A DNA stretch of 36,900 nucleotides from positions 1-36,900 of the forward strand of contig JAKJHY010000039.1 of assembly GCA_021648845.1 (NCBI GenBank), written 5' to 3'. Positions 8,377 to 16,685 of this stretch are shown here, piece after piece (positions within the stretch are counted from its first letter, which is position 1; each line of letters opens with the position of its first letter). Source of the DNA: Mycobacterium sp. MBM. GTDB taxonomy: Bacteria; Actinomycetota; Actinomycetes; Mycobacteriales; Mycobacteriaceae. The notes beneath the pieces were generated by a model. That model worked only from the letters and a program-made list of their open reading frames with translations. It was not told the origin of the DNA and made no database searches. Both the position numbers and the translations under genes were made by a program.

Positions 8377-8446
8377 CCCCTAACCCCCTAAAGGGGCAAC
8401 CCCCTATACCCCCGTACGGGGATGCTGTAGGAGGGGATTCAACCCC
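8377..8446. promoter_or_regulatory. iniB upstream control region: CCCC/GGGG palindromes
   Basis: The block contains CCCCTAAC (8377-8384), the palindrome CCCCTAAAGGGG (8385-8396, one central mismatch), CCCCTATACC (8401-8410), the perfect 12-base palindrome CCCCGTACGGGG (8410-8421) and GGGG-ATTCAA-CCCC (8433-8446). The CCCCTAA core matches the repeats upstream of the small IniB-domain gene. A -10-like TAACGT lies at 8471-8476, about 64 bases before the iniB start. IniR is the likely ligand by neighbourhood; the exact box and promoter are inferred. Confidence 0.62.
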
Positions 8447-8539
8447 GTTTCAGCGAACTCCGCGCGCTCATAACGTTGTCGTCAGTTCGCCGGACCACCC
8501 AGCGACAGGACTTACCGACCTCCTGAGAAAGGCATCACC

Positions 8540-9511
8540 ATGACCACCATCATCGACTACATCCTCGACCTGTTCCGCAGCCCCGACGTGGCCGGTGCCT
8601 TCGTGGCCGACCCGGAGCAGGCCCTGCGCGACGCCGGCCTGCCCAACGTCACCGCCGCCCAGCTGTCGGCCGTCGCGGCCACCGCGGCCCCCGCCGGCGT
8701 GGCCCTCGGTGGCGGCGACCCGGTGCTCGGTCTGCAGCGCGCCGTTGCCGACCACCACAGCCTGGCCAACTCGTTCGCCCCGATGTACGCCCCGCAGCGC
8801 ACGTTTGCGCCCGAGACCGACATCGCCAGCCACAACCGGACCAACGCCGAGTTCCTCAGCCCCGACCAGAGCTCCGGGGCCAACTCCCAGGTGGGCGGGT
8901 TCAACCTCGGCTTCGGCGATATCACCTTCGGCAACAAGACCTCCAACACCGCCACCGACGGCGGGGTCGTGGTCGACGGCGACAACGCCGGCACCGTCAC
9001 CACCGGAAACGGCAATGTGGTCGGTGACGAGAACGTCACCGGCGAGGACATCGTGGTCGGCGACGAGAACGTCACCGGTGACAGCAATGTCGTCGGTGAC
9101 GACAATGTCACGGACAACAGCGAGGTCGACGTCGAGACCGGCAACCACTCACCGGTGATCATCGGCGACGAGAACGACGTCGAGGACAATTCCCAGATCG
9201 CCGGTGACGACATCATCTCCGACAACGACGCCCCGGTGGTCAACGAGGTCGACACCAGCGGCGGCAGCGGCGGCGGCTCGGTGGCCGGCGGCGGCCTGAT
9301 CGGCGGCGGTCACTCCAGCGGTGGCGACGGCGGCAGCGGCGGCGGCATCACCATCATCGACAACTCCGGCTCCCTGGACGCCAGCGATGACGACAGCATG
9401 AGCACCACCGTCGTGGACACCGATATCGACAACTCGGTGGACAACTCGGTCGACAACACCCTCGACGTGGACAACACCATCGAGACCAACGTCGACGCCG
9501 GACTGTTCTGA
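8540..9511 (+). CDS. iniB: IniB, cell-wall-inhibitor-inducible protein
   Basis: The 323-residue protein starts at ATG 8540 behind GAGAAAGG. Residues 1-70 form the IniB N-terminal domain (MTTIIDYILDLFRSPD, ADPEQALRDAGLPNVT), also found in the small gene upstream. The rest is very acidic and low in complexity. Residues 160-195 are three 12-residue repeats of type VVGDENVTGEDI, themselves built on a six-residue rhythm that fades out near 235. A Gly/Ser-rich stretch (about 240-270) follows, then VDNS/VDNT repeats to the end. In M. tuberculosis iniB is strongly induced by isoniazid, ethambutol and other wall inhibitors; its biochemical role is unclear. No classical signal peptide is visible. It leads the iniB-iniA-iniC operon. 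Confidence 0.92.
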   Translation: MTTIIDYILDLFRSPDVAGAFVADPEQALRDAGLPNVTAAQLSAVAATAAPAGVALGGGDPVLGLQRAVADHHSLANSFAPMYAPQRTFAPETDIASHNRTNAEFLSPDQSSGANSQVGGFNLGFGDITFGNKTSNTATDGGVVVDGDNAGTVTTGNGNVVGDENVTGEDIVVGDENVTGDSNVVGDDNVTDNSEVDVETGNHSPVIIGDENDVEDNSQIAGDDIISDNDAPVVNEVDTSGGSGGGSVAGGGLIGGGHSSGGDGGSGGGITIIDNSGSLDASDDDSMSTTVVDTDIDNSVDNSVDNTLDVDNTIETNVDAGLF

Positions 9512-9526
9512 CGCCCGACACCCGAC

Positions 9527-9555
9527 TGGCGGGGACCGCGTGCTGGTCCCCGCCA
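9527..9555 (+). other. Perfect 11-bp hairpin between iniB and iniA
   Basis: TGGCGGGGACC (9527-9537) and GGTCCCCGCCA (9545-9555) are exact inverse complements with a seven-base loop. The hairpin starts 15 bases after the iniB stop and ends before the AGGAGGGG ribosome site of iniA (9581-9588). No T run follows, so it is not a classical terminator. It could protect the 3' end of iniB mRNA or act as a processing or partial termination site that keeps iniB above iniA and iniC. Confidence 0.75.
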
Positions 9556-9593
9556 ATCGGCGCGCCTACGGTTGAGCTCCAGGAGGGGACGAG

Positions 9594-11435
9594 ATGACGC
9601 AGCCCGCAGCCGCAGCCAACGCACCGGCCAGACCGGTCAAGGTGATCGTCGAACTCATCGACCACACCACCAAGATCGCCGAGCTGTATGAACGCGCCGA
9701 TCTGGCGGAGCGGCTGCGCATCGCCAAAGACCGGATCACCGATCCGCAGATCCGGGTGGTCATCGCCGGTCAGCTCAAACAGGGCAAGAGCCAACTGCTC
9801 AACTCGCTGCTCAACATCCCGGTCGCGCGGGTCGGTGACGACGAGAGCACCGTATTGGCCACCGTCGTCTTCCACGCCGAGACGCCGGCGGCCCGTCTGG
9901 TCGTGCTGACCCCCGACGCTGCCGATGCCGAACTCGTCGATATCGACATGTCGGAATTGAAGGACGATCTGCGCCGGGCGCCTGCCGCCGAAGGACGCGA
10001 GGTGCTCCGCGTGGAGGTCGGCGTGCCCAGCCCGATGCTCAAGAACGGGCTGGCGTTCATCGATACCCCCGGCGTCGGCGGGCACGGCCAACCGCATCTG
10101 TCCGCCACCCTGGGCCTGCTACCCGACGCCGACGCCGTCCTGATGATCAGCGACACCAGCCAGGAATTCACCGAACCGGAGATGACCTTCATCCGGCAGG
10201 CCGTCGAAATATGCCCGGTCGCCTCGATCGTCGCCACCAAGATCGACCTGTACCCGCACTGGCGCGATATCGTCGCGGCCAACGAGGCACATCTGCGGCG
10301 CGCCGGGGTCACCGCGGCGGTGATCCCGGCGAGTTCGGTGCTGCGGAGTCACGCCGTCACGCTCAACGACAAGGAACTCAACGAGGAGTCCAACTTCCCG
10401 GCCATCATCAAGTTCCTCTCCGAGAAGGTGATGTCTCGGGAGAACGATCGGATCCGCGACCACGTACTCGGTGAGATCCGCGCTGCTGCAGAACATCTGA
10501 GCCTCATCGTGGACAGTGAGCGCTCGGTGCTCGACGATCCGGGCGTCCGGGAGCGGCTGACCGCCGACCTGGAGCGACGTAAGCAGGAAGCCCAAGACGC
10601 CCTGCAGCAGACCGCGCTCTGGCAGCAGACCCTCAACGACGGGATCGCCGACCTGACCGCCGATGTCGATCACGACCTGCGCAACAGGTTCCGCCACATC
10701 ACCGCGCACACCGAGAAGGTCATCGACTCGTGCGATCCCACCCAGCACTGGGCCGAGATCGGTACCGAACTGGAAAACGCGGTGGCCACCGCGGTCGGCG
10801 ACAACTTCGTCTGGGCCTACCAGCGCGCCGAAGTGCTCGCCACCGAGGTGGCCCGACTGTTCACCGAGGCCGGCCTGGATGTGGTCGACGTCCCCGAGGT
10901 CAGTGCCCGCGATATGGGTGCCGGTTTCGGCGAGTTCAAATCCGTGGCCAGGCTCGAGGCGAAACCGATCAAGGCCGGCCACAAGGTGGTCACCGGAATG
11001 CGCGGCTCCTACGGCGGCATCCTGATGTTCGGCATGCTCACCTCGTTCGCCGGACTCGGCATGTTCAACCCGCTCTCGCTCGGCGCGGGATTCCTGTTGG
11101 GGCGCAAGGCCTACAAGGAGGACATGGAGAACCGGATGCTGCGCGTGCGCAACGAGGCCAAGACCAATGCCCGCCGCTTCGTCGACGACATCGCCTTCAT
11201 CGTGAACAAGGAATCCCGGGACCGGTTGCGTGTCGTGCAACGACAACTGCGCGACCACTACCGCGGTATCGCCAACCAGACCAGCCGTTCGCTCAACGAG
11301 TCGCTGCAGGCCACCCTCGCGTCGGCGAAGATGGCCGAAGACGAGCGCAACGCCCGGATCAAGGAGCTCGCGCGTCAACTCAACATTCTCAGGCAGGTCA
11401 TCGACAACGTGGACAAGCTGACGGGATCTGCTTGA
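9594..11435 (+). CDS. iniA: IniA, dynamin-like GTPase
   Basis: The 613-residue protein begins at ATG 9594 with an excellent AGGAGGGG ribosome site. GTPase motifs are in order: P-loop GQLKQGKS (residues 59-66), a switch Thr in DDESTVLATV (about 82-91), DTPG (157-160) and TKID (215-218). Long helical regions follow. A hydrophobic, Gly-rich stretch near residues 470-505 (GGILMFGMLTSFAGLGMF) is the probable membrane-inserting paddle. Mycobacterial IniA is a bacterial dynamin-like protein shown to bind and remodel membranes and linked to tolerance of isoniazid and ethambutol. It lies 82 bases after iniB and 55 before iniC. Identity is firm from motifs, length and context. Confidence 0.93.
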   Translation: MTQPAAAANAPARPVKVIVELIDHTTKIAELYERADLAERLRIAKDRITDPQIRVVIAGQLKQGKSQLLNSLLNIPVARVGDDESTVLATVVFHAETPAARLVVLTPDAADAELVDIDMSELKDDLRRAPAAEGREVLRVEVGVPSPMLKNGLAFIDTPGVGGHGQPHLSATLGLLPDADAVLMISDTSQEFTEPEMTFIRQAVEICPVASIVATKIDLYPHWRDIVAANEAHLRRAGVTAAVIPASSVLRSHAVTLNDKELNEESNFPAIIKFLSEKVMSRENDRIRDHVLGEIRAAAEHLSLIVDSERSVLDDPGVRERLTADLERRKQEAQDALQQTALWQQTLNDGIADLTADVDHDLRNRFRHITAHTEKVIDSCDPTQHWAEIGTELENAVATAVGDNFVWAYQRAEVLATEVARLFTEAGLDVVDVPEVSARDMGAGFGEFKSVARLEAKPIKAGHKVVTGMRGSYGGILMFGMLTSFAGLGMFNPLSLGAGFLLGRKAYKEDMENRMLRVRNEAKTNARRFVDDIAFIVNKESRDRLRVVQRQLRDHYRGIANQTSRSLNESLQATLASAKMAEDERNARIKELARQLNILRQVIDNVDKLTGSA

Positions 11436-11490
11436 TCTGGCGTCGCTTCGCACGCCCCTTCGCGCGCCCCTTTAAGCTGGGTAGCCACTC

Positions 11491-12999
11491 ATGAGCACCA
11501 GCGATCACGTCCGCGCAATTCTCGGAGGGACACTCGCTGCCTACCGGGCCGACCCGGCGTACCGGCAGCGCCCCGAGGTGCACGCCGAACTCGCACAGAT
11601 CGAGCGCCGGCTCAACGAGCCGATCCGGATCGCGTTGGCCGGAACACTCAAATCCGGCAAATCGACGCTGGTCAACGCACTCGTCGGCGAAGATATCGCC
11701 CCCACTGACGCCACCGAGGCCACCCGCATCGTCACCCGATTCCGGCACGGCCCCGCCCCGCAGGTGACGGCCAACCATCGCGACGGCAGCCGCTCGAACG
11801 TCCCGATCGCCCGGGCGGCCGGCGACCAGCAGCGCAGCCTGACGTTCAGCTTCACCGGCCTGGACCCCGAGGATGTCGAGGATCTCGACGTCCAGTGGCC
11901 GGCCGCCGAGCTGATCGACACCACGATCATCGACACACCGGGCACCTCGTCGTTGTCGCGGGATGTGTCGCAGCGGACGTTGCGGCTGCTGGTACCCGAG
12001 GACGGGGTGCCGCGGGTGGATGCGGTGGTGTTCTTGTTGCGGACCCTCAACGCCGCCGATATCGCGCTGCTCAAACAGATAGGGGAGCTGGTCGGCGGCG
12101 CGGCCGGATCCTCGGGCGCACTCGGCGTGATCGGGGTTGCCTCGCGCGCCGACGAGATCGGCGCCGGCCGTATCGATGCCATGCTGTCGGCCCGCGACGT
12201 CGCCACCCGGTTCACCGCCGAGATGGACAAGACCGGGATCTGCCAGGCCGTGGTGCCGGTGTCGGGTCTGCTCGCGCTGACCGCCCGTACGCTGCGCCAG
12301 AGTGAGTTCGTCGCGTTGGAGAAGCTGGCCGGGGTGCCGCCCGCCGAATTGGCCAGGGCGATGCTCAGCGTGGACCGCTTCGTGCGGGAGGACACCGCAC
12401 TGCCGGTGGACGCCGCGACCCGCGCGGCCCTGCTGGAACGGTTCGGCATGTTCGGCATCCGGATCTCCATCGCGGTGCTCAGCGCCGGTATCGGCGATTC
12501 GGTGGCGCTGGCCGACGAATTGCTGGAACGCAGCGGGCTGATCGCGCTGCGAGAAGTCATCGACCAACAGTTCGCCCAGCGCTCCGATCTGCTCAAGGCG
12601 CACACCGCGCTGCTCGCGCTGCGCCGTTTCATCCAGGTCAACCCGATCTACGCAAGCCACCGGATCCTCGCCGACATCGACCCGCTGCTGGCCGATGCGC
12701 ACGCCTTCGAGGAACTGCGTCTGCTGAGCCAGCTGCGTTCCCGCACGACCACCTTGACCGATGACGAGATGGCCTCGCTGCGTCGGCTGATCGGTGGTTC
12801 GGGCACGGATGCGGCAAGCAGGCTCGGCCTGGGACCCGACGCTCCGCACGACGGCCCACGCGCAGCTTTCGCCGCCACCCAACGGTGGCGACGGCGCGCC
12901 GAACACCCGCTGAATGACCCGTTCACCACCCGGGCCTGCCGGGCGGCGGTGCGCAGCGCCGAGGGCCTGGTCGCCGAATTCCACGCGCGGGGCAGATAG
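11491..12999 (+). CDS. iniC: IniC, dynamin-like GTPase partner of IniA
   Basis: The 502-residue protein begins at ATG 11491 with only a weak ribosome site (CTGGGTAG). It has P-loop GTLKSGKS (residues 51-58), a switch region with TDATEATRIVTRF (about 72-84) and DTPG (147-150). The usual TKxD guanine motif is replaced by GVASRADE. The hydrophobic paddle of IniA is not obvious here. IniC is the second dynamin-family GTPase of the iniBAC operon and likely acts with IniA at the inner membrane during envelope stress. The stop lies three bases from the stop of the convergent gene at 13003, and no terminator is seen between them. Confidence 0.92.
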   Translation: MSTSDHVRAILGGTLAAYRADPAYRQRPEVHAELAQIERRLNEPIRIALAGTLKSGKSTLVNALVGEDIAPTDATEATRIVTRFRHGPAPQVTANHRDGSRSNVPIARAAGDQQRSLTFSFTGLDPEDVEDLDVQWPAAELIDTTIIDTPGTSSLSRDVSQRTLRLLVPEDGVPRVDAVVFLLRTLNAADIALLKQIGELVGGAAGSSGALGVIGVASRADEIGAGRIDAMLSARDVATRFTAEMDKTGICQAVVPVSGLLALTARTLRQSEFVALEKLAGVPPAELARAMLSVDRFVREDTALPVDAATRAALLERFGMFGIRISIAVLSAGIGDSVALADELLERSGLIALREVIDQQFAQRSDLLKAHTALLALRRFIQVNPIYASHRILADIDPLLADAHAFEELRLLSQLRSRTTTLTDDEMASLRRLIGGSGTDAASRLGLGPDAPHDGPRAAFAATQRWRRRAEHPLNDPFTTRACRAAVRSAEGLVAEFHARGR

Positions 13000-13002
13000 C
13001 AG

Positions 13003-13416
13003 CTACGGCGCCGGGTACAGCGTCCTGGTCTCGTTCTGACGGGCCCGGCGCCTGGTGGTCGTGGTCTCGTCCTCGTCGTCGTCATCGTCTCTGCTCCGCG
13101 TGCGCGGGGTTCGGGACGGACGTTCGGACGAGGACGTCTCCGACGAGGACGACGGGCCGATCACATCGATGATGTCGCTGGTCTCCGGGGGGCTGGTGCT
13201 GGTGATCGTCGAGGTCGTGGTCGACGAGCGGTCGGTCGACGAGGAATCGGAGAACGGGGCCACATACTCCAGCGGTGCCGGCTCGGTGGTATCGACCTGG
13301 CGGACCACGACCATCGTCAGCCACACGATCAGGCCGATGGCGGCCAACGCGGCCGCACTGGCCGCCAGCAGGGTGGGCGTTCGCTCATGCCATTTGGGAT
13401 CGCCCGTCACGGCCAC
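13003..13416 (-). CDS. Small single-pass membrane protein with acidic tail
   Basis: I do not recognise a named family. The chosen start, GTG 13416, gives about 137 residues (VAVTGDPKWHERTPT); GTG 13410 is equally possible, and neither has a clear ribosome site. One membrane helix (TLLAASAAALAAIGLIVWLTMVV) follows a short N-terminus. After it come a Ser/Thr/Pro-rich stretch, a cluster DDDDDEDE, then TTTTRRRARQNETRTLYPAP. The layout suggests a membrane-anchored protein with a disordered outer domain. It is the last gene of the lpqJ operon, starting 16 bases after the oxidoreductase stop, so it may depend on translational coupling. Confidence 0.62.
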   Translation of the reverse strand: MAVTGDPKWHERTPTLLAASAAALAAIGLIVWLTMVVVRQVDTTEPAPLEYVAPFSDSSSTDRSSTTTSTITSTSPPETSDIIDVIGPSSSSETSSSERPSRTPRTRSRDDDDDEDETTTTRRRARQNETRTLYPAP

Positions 13417-13432
13417 CGATAGTAGCCGCGGA

Positions 13433-14374
13433 TCAATCCAGCTGCCGGATGACCTCCGAGGCGAAGAATGCCAGGTGGTCGAGGTCGGACATGTCCAGAA
13501 CCTGCAGGTAGACGCGCTGCACACCGGCTCGGGTAAAGGGGCCCAGCTTGTCGACGATCTCCGCGGCGGTGCCCGCCAGCGGCGAGTTGCCGCGCATCTC
13601 GTCGAGTTCGCGGCCGATCGCGGCGGCACGGCGGGTCAGCTCGGACTCGTCGCTGCCTGCGCACAGCACGAAACAGGCCGAGTACACCAGCGAGTCCGGG
13701 GCACGGCCGGCGTCGGCCACCGCGGTGGCCACCCGGTCGTACTGGGCGGTCAGGTCTTCCAGCGAGGCGAAGGGGATGTTGAACTCGTCGGCGAACTGCG
13801 CGGTGAGCGCCGGAGTGCGTTTCGGGCCACCGCCGCCGATGATGATCGGCGGGTGTGGTGTCTGCGCGGGCTTGGGCAGCGCCGGCGAATCCTTGACCGT
13901 GTAATGAGGCCCCGGGTGATCGAACGTCTCACCGACCGGCGTACCCCACAGCCCGGTGAGGATCTGCAGCTGCTCGGTGAGCCGGTCGAACCGCTCACCC
14001 AGCGGCGGGAACGGGATGGCATAGGCCTGGTGCTCGGCCTCGAACCAGCCGGCCCCGATCCCGAGTTCTACTCGGCCGCCGCTCATTTCGTCGACCTGCG
14101 CGACGGCGATGGCCAACGGTCCGGGGTGTCGGAAGGTGGCCGAGGTGACCATGGTGCCCAACCTGATGGTGCTGGTCTCCCGCGCGAGACCCGCCAGCGT
14201 CACCCAGGAATCGGTGGGGCCGGGCAGGCCGTCACCGGCCATCGCCAGGTAGTGGTCGGATCGGAAGAAGGCCGAGTAGCCGAGTTGTTCGGCCGCTTGG
14301 GCGACGGCGAGCTGGTCGGCGTAGCGGGCGCCCTGCTGTGGTTCGACGAAGACACGGAAATCCAGGGAAGGCAT
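13433..14374 (-). CDS. LLM-class (luciferase-like, probably F420-dependent) oxidoreductase
   Basis: The 313-residue protein begins MPSLDFRVFVEPQQG at ATG 14374. It shows the luciferase-like monooxygenase TIM-barrel pattern: AVAQAAEQLGYSAFFRSDHYLAM, the strand RLGTMVTSATFRHPGPLAIAVAQVDEMSGGRVELGIGAGW, and PPIIIGGGGPKRTPALTAQFADEFN. Such proteins use reduced flavin or, commonly in mycobacteria, coenzyme F420. The substrate cannot be read from the sequence. It lies 33 bases after the TIGR03085-type gene on the same strand and is probably co-transcribed. The family call is firm, the cofactor less so. Confidence 0.85.
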   Translation of the reverse strand: MPSLDFRVFVEPQQGARYADQLAVAQAAEQLGYSAFFRSDHYLAMAGDGLPGPTDSWVTLAGLARETSTIRLGTMVTSATFRHPGPLAIAVAQVDEMSGGRVELGIGAGWFEAEHQAYAIPFPPLGERFDRLTEQLQILTGLWGTPVGETFDHPGPHYTVKDSPALPKPAQTPHPPIIIGGGGPKRTPALTAQFADEFNIPFASLEDLTAQYDRVATAVADAGRAPDSLVYSACFVLCAGSDESELTRRAAAIGRELDEMRGNSPLAGTAAEIVDKLGPFTRAGVQRVYLQVLDMSDLDHLAFFASEVIRQLD

Positions 14375-14407
14375 GGAGCCGAGCCTAGTGCCCCGTGCCG
14401 ATTCCCA

Positions 14408-15031
14408 TCACAGACCGCGCCGACTGCTCTGCACCGCGGCGACTGCGTCGGGTGAGCCCTGAAAGCTGACCCGCGCCGGCTCGCGGCCGGCGGCGAAGAG
14501 CAGCAATTCGCCGGGCTCGCCGGACACCGTCACCGGTGAGCCCTTGCCCGCGGTGGCGAGCACGGTGCCGCTCGGGGTGGTCAACGATACCCGCGCCGCG
14601 GACTTCGACAGCGTCATCCGCGCGAACGAGCGGACCAGCCGCTGCAGAGAAGCAGTGGCCTCGTCATCGAGAACTCTTGGCTCCCAGTCTTTTCCAGCGC
14701 GGCGGACATCCTCGTGGTGAATGAACATCTCGGCGACGTTCACCAGCGGATCCAGCACGATGAACGGCGAGTACAGCGGCGGGCCGTCCGCGACCTGGCT
14801 GAGCAGTTCGGGCCAATCGGTGGACGCTGTCAGCTGCTCCTGCACGCGCGCGGTGTACCCGGCGAACGCGGGGATGAGGATTCCGGGGGCGGCGTCGAGG
14901 CGGCGCTCGCGAACCACCAGATGCGCCGCCAGATCGCGGGTGTTCCAACCCTCGCACAGGGTGGGTGCGTCGGGCCCGGCGGTACGCATGGTGGCCACCA
15001 GTGCAGCGCGTTCTTTTCGGGCAACCGTCAT
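14408..15031 (-). CDS. TIGR03085-type DinB/maleylpyruvate-isomerase-fold metal-binding protein
   Basis: ATG 15031 gives 207 residues (MTVARKERAALVATMRTAGP) and overlaps the lpqJ stop as TGATG, so translation is coupled. Characteristic segments are PTLCEGWNTRDLAAHLVVRERRLDAAPGIL near residues 24-52 and NVAEMFIHHEDVRRA in the middle. The histidines in AAHL and HHED are the likely metal ligands of the four-helix DinB-like fold. Relatives include mycothiol-dependent isomerases and S-transferases, so a mycothiol-linked detoxification step is plausible but unproven. Confidence 0.8.
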   Translation of the reverse strand: MTVARKERAALVATMRTAGPDAPTLCEGWNTRDLAAHLVVRERRLDAAPGILIPAFAGYTARVQEQLTASTDWPELLSQVADGPPLYSPFIVLDPLVNVAEMFIHHEDVRRAGKDWEPRVLDDEATASLQRLVRSFARMTLSKSAARVSLTTPSGTVLATAGKGSPVTVSGEPGELLLFAAGREPARVSFQGSPDAVAAVQSSRRGL

Positions 15032-15588
15032 CAGTACGTCTCCACACCTTCGATTCGGACGAACATCCCATGCCCGGTTCCGTCGTTGGTGAAACGGGTG
15101 CCGGCCTCGGAGGCCTCTATGGTCCACCCCAGCGCGGTATAGGTGCGGTAATCCAATGGCACGGTGGGGATGTCGCCCAGGTTGCCGGACACCCACGTGA
15201 CGGCGCCATCGGCCTCCACGTTCACGCCGTTGGCCGGGAAACCGTCGATGGTGGGGGGATTCTCGAACTCGGCCTCGCAGCCCACCGCCTCGGTGCTGAT
15301 CTGGCAGCGCGTCAACCCCGATTTGGTCTCGATGAAGACATAGCCGTTTTGCGGTGTGAGGGCCTCGGCGGCCGGCGGCCGCGGTGTCGCCGAGGGCGGG
15401 GGTGTGGCCGGCGGGGTTGTGCTGGTGCTGCGACTGGGTCGCGGCGTCGGGAAGTCCGGTTCGGTACCCGAGGGTGCCGAACCGACCGGGTTACCGTCGG
15501 TGCTGTCGCTGCACCCCGTTAGCGCCACTCCGAGTGCAAGGACTCCGGCCCCGATGCACGCCGCCGCCCGTATTCCCCTGTCTGCCAC
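15031..15588 (-). CDS. lpqJ: LpqJ-like lipoprotein
   Basis: GTG 15588 gives 185 residues, close to M. tuberculosis LpqJ (Rv0344c), which also lies beside iniC. The N-terminus has two basic residues, a hydrophobic stretch and the lipobox LTGC (VLALGVALTGC), so the protein should be exported and lipidated on that Cys. A Pro/Ser/Thr-rich linker (about 45-85) precedes a globular domain with two Cys (RCQISTEAVGCEAEF) that could form a disulfide. It heads a minus-strand operon of four genes. Assignment to LpqJ rests on size, lipobox and neighbourhood rather than an alignment. Function is unknown. Confidence 0.72.
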   Translation of the reverse strand: MADRGIRAAACIGAGVLALGVALTGCSDSTDGNPVGSAPSGTEPDFPTPRPSRSTSTTPPATPPPSATPRPPAAEALTPQNGYVFIETKSGLTRCQISTEAVGCEAEFENPPTIDGFPANGVNVEADGAVTWVSGNLGDIPTVPLDYRTYTALGWTIEASEAGTRFTNDGTGHGMFVRIEGVETY

Positions 15589-15680
15589 GCGTTCGAGGCT
15601 ACCGGGCAGCGGGCCGATTATCGGGGTGGCGGGGCGGGAGCCGCGATTCCGGCCGGTGCATCGCGGCACCCGCCGGCCGC

Positions 15681-16685
15681 TTACCGGGCCAGAGTGGCGC
15701 CGCGATCCCGCATCAACTGGTGCATGCCCTGGTACGGGCTGGATGGTGGAAGCAGCGCCTTGTCGATCTTGGTCACCGCGCTGTAGTTGACGTCCACCAC
15801 GTTGGCCAGCGGAGACAGGCACAACTGCGAGCACAGCTGGTAGGCGTCCAACGGGGCGAGGCCATACAACTCGCCGAGCCACCGCACCATCTCGACCTGG
15901 CTGCACCGCCAGGCGTCCTCCAAGGGGCGGGCCGAGCCCACGGTGAGCAGGGCTTCATCGTGCTCCATCCGCGGCCAGGCGGGTGCGTGCCCCTTGATCA
16001 GATCGACGATCAAGGTGACATTCATGGCTCCTTCCAGGGCGGTGCCACAGGTCTCACCCTCGCCCTGGCGGTAGTGGCCGTCGCCCACCGAGAATGCCGC
16101 GCCGTCGACGTTGACCCCCAAGTAGACGGTGGTGCCTGCGTGGAGTTCGGGGGTGTCCATGTTGCCTCCGAAGTAGTCGGGCACCAGGGTCGTACGCACC
16201 TCGCGAAGGGCCGGTGCCACACCGAGGGTGCCCAGCATGGGGGCCAGCGGGACCTGCCAGGTGAAGTCGCCCTCGTGCGCGACGAACGTCGCCGAGGAGG
16301 CGGCGCGGTCCACGTTGTAGATCCAGGTCAGTTCCGGCAGGGGTGCCTGCAGTCCCGCGGTGCGATCGGTTCCGGTGAGTGCGCCGAACAACGGGATCGT
16401 CGTCGAGGCCGCCCAATCCCGCGCCGGCTCCAGCGAGACGATGTGCACCGCAAGGGTATCCCCGGGCTCGGCTCCGATGACGTGAAAGGGCCCGGTCTGC
16501 GGATTCAGCTCCTTCGGGTTGAGCACCTCGCTCGGCTTGTCTCTGGCGGAGGTGACCCGCCCCGCGAAGGCGTCCTCGGTCCACAGTCGCATCGCCGTCC
16601 CGGGTTCGACCTCCAGCACCGGTTCGGCGCCGCCGAACGTCCAGACGTACTGATCGGGTGTGGGCGTGAATTCAACGGTGCGCAT
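15681..16685 (-). CDS. Acetamidase/formamidase family amidase
   Basis: I prefer ATG 16685 (MRTVEFTPTPDQYVW, 334 residues) because GGAGGT lies eight bases before it; ATG 16754 would add 23 residues but has no ribosome site. The FmdA/AmdA pattern is clear: VWTFGGAEPVLEVEPGT, GPFHVIGAEPGDTLAV, GVAPALREV, DYFGGNMDTPELHAGTTVYLGV and the signature SVGDGHYRQGEGETCGTALE. These cytoplasmic enzymes hydrolyse short aliphatic amides to carboxylate and ammonia. It is divergent from the nitrile hydratase genes across 295 bases, which suggests it performs the second step, amide to acid. Induction by amides through the linked regulators is inferred. Confidence 0.87.
   Translation of the reverse strand: MRTVEFTPTPDQYVWTFGGAEPVLEVEPGTAMRLWTEDAFAGRVTSARDKPSEVLNPKELNPQTGPFHVIGAEPGDTLAVHIVSLEPARDWAASTTIPLFGALTGTDRTAGLQAPLPELTWIYNVDRAASSATFVAHEGDFTWQVPLAPMLGTLGVAPALREVRTTLVPDYFGGNMDTPELHAGTTVYLGVNVDGAAFSVGDGHYRQGEGETCGTALEGAMNVTLIVDLIKGHAPAWPRMEHDEALLTVGSARPLEDAWRCSQVEMVRWLGELYGLAPLDAYQLCSQLCLSPLANVVDVNYSAVTKIDKALLPPSSPYQGMHQLMRDRGATLAR

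Noticed and set aside
10119..12984. Long antisense frames opposite iniA and iniC (444 and 528 codons)
   Set aside because: They arise from third-position GC of the GTPase genes and contain no recognisable motif.
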